Part shown: in pieces, positions 44,659 through 55,685 of the stretch | Layout: each line of letters begins with the position of its first letter | Position numbering within the stretch: position 1 is the stretch's first letter | Assembly (NCBI RefSeq): GCF_045290345.1 | Contig: NZ_CP155448.1 | Location: 11,084-75,083 of the forward strand | Length of the DNA: 64,000 nt | Direction: 5' to 3' | DNA from: Singulisphaera sp045290345 | Lineage (GTDB): Bacteria > Planctomycetota > Planctomycetia > Isosphaerales > Isosphaeraceae | The notes under the pieces: generated by a model | Told to the model about the DNA's origin: nothing | Database searches by the model: none | What the model saw: only the letters and a program-made list of their open reading frames with translations | Translations under genes and position numbers: made by a program

Positions 44659-47600
44659 TCAGGAGGGACGTTTGCCAAGCCGGCCGAGCCGGCCGAGGAT
44701 CGAGGCCAAGACTGAGCCGTTGAGCTGAGCGGCCTTCAATCGGTTCAATGGAGCCTTGACCGTATTGGCCTGGCTTTTCTGCTGGTTGACACGCCGATGA
44801 CCGCGAGCGGCAACCGGAGGAGGTGCGGAAGCCGAGGTAGGCGTCGGGGTCGGCGAAGTTGAGGTCGGGGTCGGCGCGGCATTGGTTGCTGCGGCCGAAA
44901 CGCTGGGCGTGACAACGGTCGACAAGGCAACCGCTTGACTGCCGAAATCGAGCGTGCTCGTCGCACTGATCTTGTTGCTCAGAGTTCGGTAGATGAACGG
45001 TGCATTGATCGGGATGTCTTTGGTGCCGCCGTACTGGATCGGCTGCGCGGTTCCGGCGATGAAGAGCTGGCCACTGCTTGGCCTGTAAACCGCGATGTCG
45101 ATCTTGCCGTCGCCGTTATAGTCGGCTGGAACCGGGATGTCCTTGGTGCCACCGAACTGGATCGGCTGCCCGTGGCCGGCGATGTACCAGAGAGCCGAGC
45201 CTGGCCGGAAGACGGCGATTTGCGACCGGCCGACCCCGTCATAGTCGCCTGGAACGGGAATGTCGTTGGCGCCTCCGTAGACGATGGTCTGCAAGCCGCT
45301 GCTGGACCCGCGAATCAACCAACGAGTGGGGTTGGTCGAGCTGGCGGGTTCAAAGACCGCGATGTCCGCCTTGCCGTCGCCGTCGTAGTCGGCCGGGACG
45401 GGGGTGTCCCCCTGACGGCCAAGCTTGATCGGCGTACCGTCGCCGGCGATGAACCACTCTCCGGTGGTGGGCCGGAAGGTAGCCAGCGTGGTGGTACCCG
45501 TCCCGTAGTAGTCGGCCGGGGCGGGAAGATCGACGTTGGCGTAGCCGAACTGGATTCCATTGGCGGGGAAGATACCCTGCACCAACCACTGAGCGGTGCT
45601 CGGCCGATAGACGGCCAGGTCGGACCGGCCGTCACCGTTGAAGTCGCCCAGAAGCGGGATGTCGGTGCTACCCACACCAAACGCGATTCCGTTGGGGCCG
45701 GTTGCTCCCGGGATAAACCACTGAGCCTGCGGGTTCGAGCGACGGAAGAGCGTGTTCTGGGCCTGCCCGACGCCCGTAAAGTCTCCGGCCACCGGAAGCT
45801 TCCGGTAAGCGTAAGGAGCGGCGACCGCCACGCCCCCGCCTTTGGCTCCACCGAAGTTGGCGGTCCGAGGCAGGTTACTTCCCGGAGCGTAAATCGTCCA
45901 GGTGTTGGTCGTGGGATCGAAGGCGGCCGGCTCATCACTGCCAACGCCGTCGTAGTCGCCCGGAACGGGAATGCTTCCCGGGGTGAACTGAACCGTCCTG
46001 AGCTGGTTGTTCGGCCCCATGATCGTCATGGTGCCACTAGCCGGATCGTAGACGGCCGGTTCCACCTTGTGGGAGGTCAGGCTGTTATCGTAGGCACCAG
46101 GAACGGGAATCTGTCCCGGGCTGCCGACCTGGATCGGCTGGGCATGACCCGCGATGAAGAACTGCCCGGTGCTTGGCCGGTACACGGCAAGCTGGGTACG
46201 GCCAATGCCGTCGTAATCGCCCGGAACCGGAATATCACCCGCCCCGCCGAACTGTGGAATCGGGCCCGGAGAATTGGGGATGAACCACTCACCCGTGGTG
46301 GGTCGGTAAATCGCAATGGAGGTGACGCCAGTCCCCAGGTAGTCGCCCGGGACTGGGATATCGACGAACGACTGGCCGTACTGGACACCGCCGAAGATCC
46401 CTTGAACGAACCACTGTGCGGTGCTCGGACGATAGTAGGCCAGATCTTCCTTGCCATCACCGTTGAAGTCACCTTGGATGGGAACGTCAAGCGTCCCGAC
46501 GCCGAAGGGTGTGCCGTTCGTCGCCCCTTGGATCAGCCATTGTGCCTGGCTGCCCCGGAAGAAGAGCGAGAAGTCGGCTTTCCCATCACCGGTGTAGTCT
46601 CCTCCCACTGTGGTGATTGTCAGATTGAACGGGCTGCCAATCGGCCCTTGGTTGCCGGCGATATCACGGGCCCGCGCCACGATCGTGATGTTGCCGTTCC
46701 GGAGATCGTTGGGAAGCTGAATCGAGTATTGACCCGTCGTGGTGTCGGCCTGGGCCTGGCCAAGCGGGACAGTGAGGTTTGCTGAGTTGTAGATAACGAC
46801 AACGTTACCCGGCTCGGTCGTCCCGACGAAGCGAGGACGATGGTTGCTGGTGATTCCATCACCGACAATTCCGGTATCGTCGGCAGGGAGGATCCCGAGA
46901 CTGGGCGAGTTGCTCGGCGCCACCGTGTCGATCGTGAAGTTCAATGGCAGGCTGATCGTCGAGCCGAACAGGTTGGTCGCCTTGACCTGCACGGTTTTGA
47001 GACCGTCGGTCAACGGGGTCGAGAATTGAAGAATGAAGTTACCGTTGAGGTCGCTCGTGCCCGTGGCCAGGGCGGCCCCAACCGGGTTGCCACCGACCGA
47101 AAAGAACAATTCAACGGTCACGTTCTGGTCGGTCAGACCCAGGATGTGGGGCAACGTGATGTTGGTGATCTTCTGGCCGTTCGACGAGTCATCGAAGGGA
47201 GAGAGCCCGATGGTGGGTGTCGCGGGCGGAACCGGCAAGCCCAGGTTGTTCGCCTGGAGCTGGAAGGTGAAATTAACCTTGTTCCCCGTCGTCCCCGAAG
47301 CATCAGTGGCCTGGATCTCGATCGTCTTGAGGCCATTCGATGTGAACGCCGATTGGTTGACCTGGATCGAGTACTTGCCGAAGGCGTCGGTCTGATTGGC
47401 CGCCGTGTTGGTGCCAGGATTTGTCGGATCGTAACCGCCGATCAACTTGCGGTTATTCGGATCGGTCACGTCGTAGATGGTGATCAGCACGGTGTTGCCG
47501 AAGGCCGTCTGCTCGCTGTAGCCGTTGATGATCGGCCGGGACGAGGTGGGCGTAACGAGCGGAATTCCGGCGGGTGTGGTTCCCGCGGCAATGCTCGGGT

Positions 47601-50600
47601 CGAGGCTGATATTATTCGGCTGAGCCGTCGTGTTGGGGAAGACAATCGGAGCCAAGCGGATCGCGAACGTTCCACGGCCGTAGGTGGTCGCAAACAGGTC
47701 GTTGGGATCGCCAGGCTGAGCCACCGCACGGCCGGTGGTCGGATCGATGTAACCGATCGACAGGTTAAGATCGGTGACATGGACGTTTGGCAACATGCCA
47801 CCGTCTCTCGGGGCACCGTCAAAGATGGTGTTGGGATAGAGTGCCCATGTGAGCCCATCGTCGAGTGACCGGTAAACGCCAGACTCGGCCGAGACGTAAA
47901 GGACCGGGTGAGTCGGGCCATTCGCCACGCCCGGATTGTCGGGGATCACATATCGCCAGTCGGCCACGATCGACGACAGATACTTGGCCTGGGTATCGGA
48001 CAGATTGTTGTTGCCGAACGCCGGATTCATGATCGAGAACAGGTTGCTGGTAATATTCCTCCAGACCTGGGCCGATCCCGAGGCGAGCGAGTCCGCGGTG
48101 TGGAACACCCCCCGATGGGTGACGGCATACGCCTCATGGTTCCCACGAGTCGGGTTGGTGATAATCTTGAGAACGGGGGAGCCGTCGAGACCGGTCGAGA
48201 TGTCGGTCCAGGCATTGCCGCCGCCAACCGTACCGCCGCCGGTCTGGGTGACGAAGATCTTGCCACCGACCGTGCCCGCATAGACAAAGTTATTCAGGTT
48301 ACCGATACCGCCGGGGCTGTTCGGATCGGGAGCACCGAAGGCCAGAGCCGGAGCGTACGTCCCGTCGAGTGAGGTCGGCTCGGCGATCACCAACCAGGAA
48401 CTCCCCTGATTGATGGTCGCGAAGACCCGGCCCTGGTTCGAGCTCATAATCACCTGATCACCATTGATCGGGTTGATTGTGAAATTTCCCTGGGTCAGGC
48501 CGTTGCCATACGTCGCGCCGTCGGTCCACTGAGGATCACGCGTCCCGCTGTTCTGAATCAGGCCCGTGGTCCGGGAAATAAACGGTGAGCCGTTGAGGCT
48601 GACCTGGAAGAAGTCAGTGAAGTTGCCGCCAAGACCGGGGAAGAGGTACTGATAGACGATGCCCCGGTTCTGCTGGTCGGTCTGCACACCGACGCCGCTC
48701 GTTTCTCCTCGGAGTTGTTGCAGGAAGGGGTCTTCGATCGGAGCCACCCAGGAAAGGTCGCCATCGCTCAACACATCGGGATTCGATGTGCCAATCCCGG
48801 TATGGACTCCGTTGCCGTAAACCAGGGCCTGCGCGATCTGTGCGGCGACATTGCTCGGCTGAGCGGCCCCATAGAAGAACTGGCCAATCGCCAGATTGCC
48901 GTTGCGAGAGTAGGTCGGCGAGGCCTGCGACCCGATGCCCAGGCTGATGGAACCGTTGTCATCGACTCCGGTGAAGACCCCCTGATCATTCCCGAAGATC
49001 AACCGGGCATGGCCGGTCAGCGGGTCGATGATCGAGATCACACGGTGCAGACCCGTGGAGGGCCTGCTATCCGAGGGGCCGCCGAGGAGCAATCGGTCGA
49101 AGGGAATCCAGGTCACACCCGACCCGTCGTTGGTAAAGCCGTTTCCGCCGCTGGCCACACTCCTGACGTTGTCGAGATAAAGCGTCGTATTCGTCTGGAA
49201 CGGTGCGTCAGGGTCGGAAATCAAGTTGAGGTACTGAGTCCGGCTCGCGTCGAAGAAGACGAAGTTGCCGAACACCGTTCCCACCGACGGAAGCCCGTCG
49301 GTCACCACTTTGACCTGGGCACGGCCTTCGGTCCTGATCTGGAGCAGGCCACCGTCAGGCCGGCTGCCGTCATACGCAACCGCGGCGTGGGAATCGAAGG
49401 CTTTGGAGCTATCGATCCGCAACAGCCCCGACTGCTGGCCCACCGAGGTTCCCCCCAGGTAGACGATGTTGGGATTGGTCGGATCGATCGTCAACGCGAT
49501 GTTGTAATTCGAGCTGCCAGGAAGGCCACTGCTGGTGGTGGGCGCGTATTCCGGCCGGTTCGGGTCGTTACTCGGCAACGCGGCCTTGAGACCGTTCACC
49601 GGTGCATAACCCGTCTGGAGCAAGGTCCAGGTGGTGCCATTGTCCTTGGTCATATAAAGACCCAGGAAATTCCCGTCCTGCGCGGCGACCGCCGCGTAAA
49701 GCCAACCCTCATAAATGATGTTTTGAGGGTCTCTCGGGTTGGGCACCAACGGGTCGGGCCGGGCCAGCACGATCCGGCCTGGATTCGAGGGGAATGTGCC
49801 TCCGGCAACGGAGATGGCCGAGGGCGGAGTGTAATCCAGGTCGCGGATGAGTGGTGAGAAGCCGTTTCCGGCCATCAGATTGAGTGACTGACCTCGGTTC
49901 GGGCTGATATAAACACCCGACCCCTGGAATGCCACGTTGATGACGTTGACGTTCCCCGTCGGGTTGTTGACCGCGTTCGGGATGGCGCTATTGAGGTTGA
50001 GCGAGATATCAGTTGCGGTCGTCCCGTGCACGCTGTCGGTGGAGAGCTTCTGCCAGGTCTGACCGGTGTCGAGGCTTCGCCAGAGGCCACCGTTGGCCCC
50101 TGCCAGCGCGGCATAGACGATTACATTGCCTTCAACCGTCGGCTTGGGATCGACAACTACTTTGTAGGTGCTTGTTCCCTGCCCCGATGCACCGAGCTGG
50201 GCAAACAGGTGATCGCGCTGGAACGGAGACCCAGGAGGCGCCGAGAAGGGAAGGTTGTTATTGGTGCTGTCCAGCAGGGTCCAGGTCGCACCACCATCCA
50301 TCGAGCGGAGGAATCCAACTCCACGGCTGGTGTTGCCGCCAATCACCTGCCCATTGCTCTGGCTGCCATCAGCGAATCCGGTGCCCGCGATGACGATCGA
50401 CTGCTTCGGATCATTGTTGCGGGAGAACACGGCAATGCTGCCGATGTTCATGCCGAAGCTGGGGCCGAAATCGGTCAGCGGAACATAGGTCGGTCCGTTG
50501 GGGTCGGTCGTCAGGAAGTTGGTGGTCTTCCAGATTCCACCGCTGGATCCGGCAACGAAAACCGTATTGCCAGAGGGGTCCGACGAATCGATCGCGATCC

Positions 50601-53600
50601 CACCGATTTGACCCGAGTATCCGTAGCCGGTCGTGGTATGCGTGGTGGAGGTCGGCCCGACGGAAGTCCAGGTGTTGTGGGCCAGCGGGTCGATCGGATT
50701 GGTCGTAAAGATTCGGAACCCGACGGACGTCTGGTCGGCGACAAGCTCACCCAGGCCACTGTCCTGGACACTCTTCTTGAATGAGAGCGACCAGTTGCCG
50801 AATGATCCGATCCGGCCCGAATTCAAGACGGCGTTACTCTTGATCTGGAGTGTCCATGCTCCACCCACGTTCTTCCCGTTAAACGCACTCAGAGGCTGTT
50901 GCGGGAGGAACCGGCCGAAGAACGGGGGGCCGCCGTTCTGAATCAGCGTCGTTGCCGTATCATCGAAGATCGTGTTGTTGAAGTTGGCCTGAGTGCCCGT
51001 ACTTCCGACGCCCGTGAACAGCTTGACAACGGTCCCGTCGGGCCCAATCAACGAGGCTTCGAGATCGGGATCGTACGGGTAATTGATGTTCAGGATCAGT
51101 GTGACGCCCTGTGCCAGGAACGTCTCAGGAATGTTGATCGTTGAAGTGATCGTCTGCTGCGGAGCAATCGGGATCGAGTTCTGCGACCCGGTCGAGGGGA
51201 AGGTTAGAGGAATCGTCGTGGCCGTCGGAGTCTGCTTGAGCAGCGCGACACCCGCATTCAGATTGGAGTCGAGCAGATCGCCGGCCGCAGATCGAATGCT
51301 CGATGCCAGAACAATCGTGTACGTGCCACTAAGCTGCTGCCTGGCGAAGCCAATCCGATACGTCCTCGGCGACGTGGGGTTGGGATCGGTCCCCAACGGG
51401 TTGGCCAGGATGGTGAAGGGATCAGTGGCGGTCGCAACGATCTCCCCACTCGGCCCCATGATCCGGAGGATGCTGGCTGGCGTGATGCTCGACGGATCCA
51501 TATCGCGGTCGAAGGTCACGTCGATCGAGTTGACCGTGTTATTGAGGACAAGATTATCCGAGGTGAATGGGGCGCCCGAGACGTGGGAACTGATCAGGCG
51601 CGGACCGCCCAGAACCAGGGGGAGCGTATCCTGATCGTAGGGACCAGGAACGAACGTCCCATCAATCCAGGCCGCGTTGTTGGCCGAGGTCGGGTTCGGA
51701 GCCGCGTAGGCATCGCCAAGCTGCCCACTCCCCGTCTGTTCGTGGGTCACCGCATTGGCGTTCTGATCCATATAGTTGCCCAGGGGCGACAACGGAGCAA
51801 TCGCATTCGGATTGCGGATTCGGTCCTGGATCCCTGGGTTATTCGGATCACTCGGTTTGATGATGTAGCTGTACGTACCAACGCGAGTCTGTGGCGCAAA
51901 ATGGATTCGGAAGCGAGTGTATCCGAATCGATTGTTGGGATTGGCCGGATCGGTTCCCGACGGAATAAATTCAACCGACTGAACGGGAATCGGCACACTC
52001 AAGCCGTTTGTCGTCGTATCGCGATAGTAGACGCTCACCAGCAACGAGGCGAACGTCACGGGATTAATCGGGCGGTCAAATGTGACCTCGAACGCACTGA
52101 CCGTAGGGGCCGCATTGGGCGACTGAGGATTGATCGGGTCATTGGGCAGGCCGACTGCCCCCATCGTGCTGTGGATGATCCGGGGCCCCCCCGAGATCGC
52201 CAGCTTGGCCGTCCGGATATTGAGCCGTTCCAGGCCATTGATGTCATTGATGCTGTTTTCGTTGCTCGACCAGATCGGGTAGATGTTGCCGCCGTAAACG
52301 GCCAGGCCCTGATGCGTCCCGAATCCAAAGGTCCCATCGGTATTGGGATTACCGCTCGACTGGTTGTCGGGGATCGGGCCGAGATTGACTACCTCTCCCG
52401 TGATCGCATCCACAGCGTATTGCGATCGATTTGCATACACTTGCGGCGCGTAGATCTGACCGCCGTTGTTGCTCGCCGCAACATAGGTGGTCACTCGGGC
52501 ACGCGCCGCGTCGTTGCGGGCGTCGAGCCAGGAGAGAACCACCGAGCCGGTTGTCACGTCGACTTGAACTTGGGGCTGGAACTGCGGTCGGCCCGATACG
52601 CCCGTGCTCCCTTCGGAGAACCCGTCCCTGGCGCCCACGTCATCGTTGACTTGAAGCCGGCCGCCATTGCCAGTTACGCCGGGATTGAAAGTGCTGGGAA
52701 AGCCCCAGGTCCGACCACCGTCGTCGGAGACCATCATGAAGATGTCGGTGTTGTCGGCGGGATTGATCGTGTTGTTATAGCGGTCGGTGAACGCGGCATA
52801 GAGCCGCCCCTGATAGGGACTGAACGCCCCCAACGTGTTGTCCGACGCGAGCGAAATGCCAGGGCCGATCCCCTTGCCAGTGACCGCGGCCCCCAGCGGA
52901 TAAGGAGCGGCCATCGCCCCACGAACAAAGGTCGATGTGACCACGGTATTCTGGATCGGCAACATCCCCGAAGTGAAATTGAGCGCCCAACTCCGAAGGC
53001 TGCCGACGGTTGTATTCGCGTTGATGATCCGCAGCGTCCAGGTGCCATTGAGCTGCGCTGCCGTCCGGCCGCCGAAAAGCCCGTTCAGGTTCCCCCCCGC
53101 GGGCCGGTAATAGCCCATATAGGGCGAAGTGCTGTTGGGATTGCCGATCGGGCGTGCGGACACCCCTCTGTCGGTAAAGATCGTCGGCGACTGCTGACCG
53201 TTGGCGGTCACACCAAGATTTGCCCCGGACGCTCCACCGGCGGCGGCTCCGCCATTCGGCGTCAGGACGATCGTCGTGCCGTCCGGCGCGATCAACTGAA
53301 TGTTCAGATCGTTGACTGCCGTATGAGTCAGGATAATGCTGACCGAGAGGTCACTGAGTTGCGAGAAATTTGCGTTCGTAATATCAACAAGCGTCGTGTA
53401 ATTGTTCGTCGTTGACGCAGCAATTGAAACCGGGCCCGCGAGCCCGTTGAACGTCTGAGCGGCGGCGCCTAGCGTCCGATTGGCCCGAATGACATCGGTC
53501 GGCGGGCTGTTTTGCAGCCCGCTGTTGAAATCATCGTAAATGACCGTGACCTGACCACCGGGAATCCCCGTGTCGCCCGGACCGTAGAGCGCCGGATTCG

Positions 53601-54546
53601 CCGGTCGACCTTGACTGATCGCCAACTGCGGCGTTGTGGCACGCTGCGTACCGGTGCCGCCATTATTGCCGTTGCTGTTGAGCACAACCGGGCCCGAGAA
53701 ATTGAACCCGCCATCCGACGAGGCAACCATCAAGATCCGGTTCGGATTGAAATTGACCGCGTTTTGATGAGGCTGGTCATTCGTGGCCCAAGCCACATAA
53801 ATATTGCCGGCGTAAGGATCGGTCTGGGTGTAACTCTGATTTAGGGCGTCGGTGTCGGTATAGCTCGACAAGTTGTCATCAATCGCCAGCATTGGCGTCA
53901 ACGCCATATCCTGGGTTGACTGATAAACAACCTTTGACAAAAACTGACTCGCGGTGTTCGTCGTAAAGTTATAGCCGTTGAGCACCAGCGCATTGGGGCT
54001 ATTGGGACCGGTCGAATTCGTGTGTTGCGAGGTGAGAACGTAGAAGTTCCCATTCCGGTCGAACGCGACACTTGCGTCGGTAGCTTGCGAATAGGGGATC
54101 TGGTTCGTCGCCGGGCTGGTCGGATCGGTGAGGAGCCCAGTTCCGAGACCGGACAGGCTCGTCCAGGTCTGGCCACCATTGTTGGAGTACGCGCCTTCGA
54201 TAAAGACTTGCGGCGTCGGGGCGGCAAACGCCGGATCGTTGCGGGTCCAGACTGCGGCCAGCTTCAGTGGGTTGTTTTTGTCGACCGCGATCGAGGGCGA
54301 GCTCTCATCCCCTCGCGACGTCGAAACGGTGACCGGCCCGTTGGGATCAACGTATGGGGCGGGCAAAGTCGACTGCTGCACCGATACGAGTAACGACCCG
54401 GGCAGGGTCGCCATGAGTGTCCGCGTCTCCAAACCCTCGAGAGTCAGCCGGCGCATCGCCGACTTTCGAGCGGATTCGCGGCGAAACCCAACCAGGGCCC
54501 GATTGTGGCCCGCTTTGGCTTTGACTTCGGACCGTTCCGAACGCAT
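44659..54546 (-). CDS. Giant secreted beta-propeller, P-domain and FG-GAP repeat protein
   Basis: A protein of about 3,295 residues. The N-terminus has the planctomycete export/anchoring motif LEGLETRTLMA (about 38-48) after a basic stretch. Then come a sialidase/BNR-like propeller (SPSIAVDKNNPLKLAAVWTR), a proprotein-convertase P-domain, a second P-domain near residue 1,200 (NSIPIAPQQTITSTINI then SFGNWSLSF), a VPS10/sortilin-like propeller (about 1,300-2,300), two to three bacterial Ig-like domains (about 2,370-2,640), and about twelve FG-GAP-like repeats (about 2,647-3,190). A Pro/Thr linker and a basic tail finish it. It is probably an extracellular adhesion or scaffold protein. ATG 54546 is favoured over 54552 because GGAGAG is six bases upstream of it. 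No enzyme active site is recognised. Confidence 0.85.
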   Translation of the reverse strand: MRSERSEVKAKAGHNRALVGFRRESARKSAMRRLTLEGLETRTLMATLPGSLLVSVQQSTLPAPYVDPNGPVTVSTSRGDESSPSIAVDKNNPLKLAAVWTRNDPAFAAPTPQVFIEGAYSNNGGQTWTSLSGLGTGLLTDPTSPATNQIPYSQATDASVAFDRNGNFYVLTSQHTNSTGPNSPNALVLNGYNFTTNTASQFLSKVVYQSTQDMALTPMLAIDDNLSSYTDTDALNQSYTQTDPYAGNIYVAWATNDQPHQNAVNFNPNRILMVASSDGGFNFSGPVVLNSNGNNGGTGTQRATTPQLAISQGRPANPALYGPGDTGIPGGQVTVIYDDFNSGLQNSPPTDVIRANRTLGAAAQTFNGLAGPVSIAASTTNNYTTLVDITNANFSQLSDLSVSIILTHTAVNDLNIQLIAPDGTTIVLTPNGGAAAGGASGANLGVTANGQQSPTIFTDRGVSARPIGNPNSTSPYMGYYRPAGGNLNGLFGGRTAAQLNGTWTLRIINANTTVGSLRSWALNFTSGMLPIQNTVVTSTFVRGAMAAPYPLGAAVTGKGIGPGISLASDNTLGAFSPYQGRLYAAFTDRYNNTINPADNTDIFMMVSDDGGRTWGFPSTFNPGVTGNGGRLQVNDDVGARDGFSEGSTGVSGRPQFQPQVQVDVTTGSVVLSWLDARNDAARARVTTYVAASNNGGQIYAPQVYANRSQYAVDAITGEVVNLGPIPDNQSSGNPNTDGTFGFGTHQGLAVYGGNIYPIWSSNENSINDINGLERLNIRTAKLAISGGPRIIHSTMGAVGLPNDPINPQSPNAAPTVSAFEVTFDRPINPVTFASLLVSVYYRDTTTNGLSVPIPVQSVEFIPSGTDPANPNNRFGYTRFRIHFAPQTRVGTYSYIIKPSDPNNPGIQDRIRNPNAIAPLSPLGNYMDQNANAVTHEQTGSGQLGDAYAAPNPTSANNAAWIDGTFVPGPYDQDTLPLVLGGPRLISSHVSGAPFTSDNLVLNNTVNSIDVTFDRDMDPSSITPASILRIMGPSGEIVATATDPFTILANPLGTDPNPTSPRTYRIGFARQQLSGTYTIVLASSIRSAAGDLLDSNLNAGVALLKQTPTATTIPLTFPSTGSQNSIPIAPQQTITSTINIPETFLAQGVTLILNINYPYDPDLEASLIGPDGTVVKLFTGVGSTGTQANFNNTIFDDTATTLIQNGGPPFFGRFLPQQPLSAFNGKNVGGAWTLQIKSNAVLNSGRIGSFGNWSLSFKKSVQDSGLGELVADQTSVGFRIFTTNPIDPLAHNTWTSVGPTSTTHTTTGYGYSGQIGGIAIDSSDPSGNTVFVAGSSGGIWKTTNFLTTDPNGPTYVPLTDFGPSFGMNIGSIAVFSRNNDPKQSIVIAGTGFADGSQSNGQVIGGNTSRGVGFLRSMDGGATWTLLDSTNNNLPFSAPPGSPFQRDHLFAQLGASGQGTSTYKVVVDPKPTVEGNVIVYAALAGANGGLWRSLDTGQTWQKLSTDSVHGTTATDISLNLNSAIPNAVNNPTGNVNVINVAFQGSGVYISPNRGQSLNLMAGNGFSPLIRDLDYTPPSAISVAGGTFPSNPGRIVLARPDPLVPNPRDPQNIIYEGWLYAAVAAQDGNFLGLYMTKDNGTTWTLLQTGYAPVNGLKAALPSNDPNRPEYAPTTSSGLPGSSNYNIALTIDPTNPNIVYLGGTSVGQQSGLLRIDSSKAFDSHAAVAYDGSRPDGGLLQIRTEGRAQVKVVTDGLPSVGTVFGNFVFFDASRTQYLNLISDPDAPFQTNTTLYLDNVRSVASGGNGFTNDGSGVTWIPFDRLLLGGPSDSRPSTGLHRVISIIDPLTGHARLIFGNDQGVFTGVDDNGSISLGIGSQASPTYSRNGNLAIGQFFYGAAQPSNVAAQIAQALVYGNGVHTGIGTSNPDVLSDGDLSWVAPIEDPFLQQLRGETSGVGVQTDQQNRGIVYQYLFPGLGGNFTDFFQVSLNGSPFISRTTGLIQNSGTRDPQWTDGATYGNGLTQGNFTINPINGDQVIMSSNQGRVFATINQGSSWLVIAEPTSLDGTYAPALAFGAPDPNSPGGIGNLNNFVYAGTVGGKIFVTQTGGGTVGGGNAWTDISTGLDGSPVLKIITNPTRGNHEAYAVTHRGVFHTADSLASGSAQVWRNITSNLFSIMNPAFGNNNLSDTQAKYLSSIVADWRYVIPDNPGVANGPTHPVLYVSAESGVYRSLDDGLTWALYPNTIFDGAPRDGGMLPNVHVTDLNLSIGYIDPTTGRAVAQPGDPNDLFATTYGRGTFAIRLAPIVFPNTTAQPNNISLDPSIAAGTTPAGIPLVTPTSSRPIINGYSEQTAFGNTVLITIYDVTDPNNRKLIGGYDPTNPGTNTAANQTDAFGKYSIQVNQSAFTSNGLKTIEIQATDASGTTGNKVNFTFQLQANNLGLPVPPATPTIGLSPFDDSSNGQKITNITLPHILGLTDQNVTVELFFSVGGNPVGAALATGTSDLNGNFILQFSTPLTDGLKTVQVKATNLFGSTISLPLNFTIDTVAPSNSPSLGILPADDTGIVGDGITSNHRPRFVGTTEPGNVVVIYNSANLTVPLGQAQADTTTGQYSIQLPNDLRNGNITIVARARDIAGNQGPIGSPFNLTITTVGGDYTGDGKADFSLFFRGSQAQWLIQGATNGTPFGVGTLDVPIQGDFNGDGKEDLAYYRPSTAQWFVQGIFGGVQYGQSFVDIPVPGDYLGTGVTSIAIYRPTTGEWFIPNSPGPIPQFGGAGDIPVPGDYDGIGRTQLAVYRPSTGQFFIAGHAQPIQVGSPGQIPVPGAYDNSLTSHKVEPAVYDPASGTMTIMGPNNQLRTVQFTPGSIPVPGDYDGVGSDEPAAFDPTTNTWTIYAPGSNLPRTANFGGAKGGGVAVAAPYAYRKLPVAGDFTGVGQAQNTLFRRSNPQAQWFIPGATGPNGIAFGVGSTDIPLLGDFNGDGRSDLAVYRPSTAQWLVQGIFPANGIQFGYANVDLPAPADYYGTGTTTLATFRPTTGEWFIAGDGTPIKLGRQGDTPVPADYDGDGKADIAVFEPASSTNPTRWLIRGSSSGLQTIVYGGANDIPVPGDYDGVGRSQIAVFRPGSALWYIAGHGQPIQFGGTKDIPVPADYNGDGKIDIAVYRPSSGQLFIAGTAQPIQYGGTKDIPINAPFIYRTLSNKISATSTLDFGSQAVALSTVVTPSVSAAATNAAPTPTSTSPTPTPTSASAPPPVAARGHRRVNQQKSQANTVKAPLNRLKAAQLNGSVLASILGRLGRLGKRPS
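44995..46610 (-). repeat. Twelve tandem FG-GAP-like repeats within the giant gene
   Basis: Each unit is about 45-50 codons and has the core GDYxGxGxxxxAVYRP followed by W-F-I/V. Examples are GDFNGDGKEDLAYYRPSTAQW, GDYDGVGRSQIAVFRP and ADYNGDGKIDIAVYRP. Such D-x-N/D-G-D-G loops bind calcium in FG-GAP/VCBS proteins. Some units have lost the loop (GAYDNSLTSHK). Confidence 0.7.
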
Positions 54547-54552
54547 GGCCAT

Positions 54553-55685
54553 CTCTCCGCTGTAATATCTGAGCGCAACCCTGGACCAGGGCGTTTACGA
54601 GCCGAGCACAACGTCGGGTCGAGGAAGGGGATGCTGTTAATCTAGCAAACATGCAGCCGACTGCGCCGTTAGTCAAATCGAGGCGACTAACGCGTGAAGA
54701 TTGCAAATCGCATCATCGCGAACATTTCTCATCATTTCCGGATGACGCCGGCGAACGACACACTTTTTGATAGCTTGCATGTATGGTATCAGCCTAGATT
54801 CGCGTTCGTCAACACAATGCTCTTTGGGATGTTCCTGATTGTGGTATTTTAAGGACAAAGAGGATGAACAAATCGGCGCCATGCATGCACCTTCACGCAA
54901 TGCGCGCAGCTTCATCGAGCTCGATCTTCCCATGTCGAGCCACTCACGAGGTAAAAACGCCAAAAAGTCGGTGCGTCTCGGACCTCAACCGTCCTTCACC
55001 ACCACATTGTGGAGACGACGATACCCGTCCCAGAACGAATAATCTAGGGGGCGTTCCAAGCGGAACAAATAAGGATAGTCATGAGACCTTCCTCGTGTCT
55101 AGTCGTGCCTTCCTGATCGTTTTTGCCTTTTTGAATCACTCCTCGATTCGAGCGGATTGAAAGCCGAACCAATGGCAACCTCGCCTGCCCGTCTGTGCGG
55201 TCCATGACCTGGATGGCATCCACCAATGACGAAGGCAAACACGCCACTACCGACCAAAATACGCTTAATATTTCCTGCTGTAGCTGTTTCTGATTGAGAC
55301 AGCGAAAGTGGGGTATGATTGGAACTCGAAAGCCAGCGCGGAATTCGTTGGCAATGGATACCAATGAACCAACGGGGAGCTCGACTTCAGGACTGATTGG
55401 TCCTTGAACTGTCCGAGCAACCCTGTCCACTTGTATGGGCTCCAGGAGTTCGCCGCTAAACGCCGGCCGCTACTCCCCTCCCCTACCGCGGCCTGGAGCC
55501 GCCCACCAACGAGTGACGTACGTCCCCACCGCCATCAGCCCGTCCGGGCGAAAGCCACACGATCGGGGGCTGGGTCCCCAACGGCACAGATCGCTTGGCC
55601 GGTGATCCGCCCGACCAATCACGGTGCGAATACTCGCGATCACCTTGTGGCTGATGGATCTAATCCTGACGTGCCTCGGATCACC
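54553..55685. other. Long intergenic region upstream of the giant gene
   Basis: About 1.1 kb with no convincing gene. It is richer in A/T than its neighbours from about 54620 to 54870 and 55040 to 55360. Open frames in it have no ribosome binding site and no recognisable family. It may hold the promoter of the giant gene and decayed sequence. Confidence 0.35.

Noticed and set aside
44935..46785. A 616-codon open frame on the + strand opposite the giant gene
   Set aside because: It mirrors the repeat-rich minus-strand gene, is full of D/V/R/G low-complexity text and has no recognisable domain. Codon symmetry in GC-rich DNA explains it.
51583..53415. A 610-codon open frame on the + strand
   Set aside because: Antisense shadow of the giant gene with very high R, I and V content and no motif.
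55044..55430. Minus-strand 128-codon frame in the long intergenic region
   Set aside because: No ribosome binding site, no family resemblance and irregular composition; left as unassigned.
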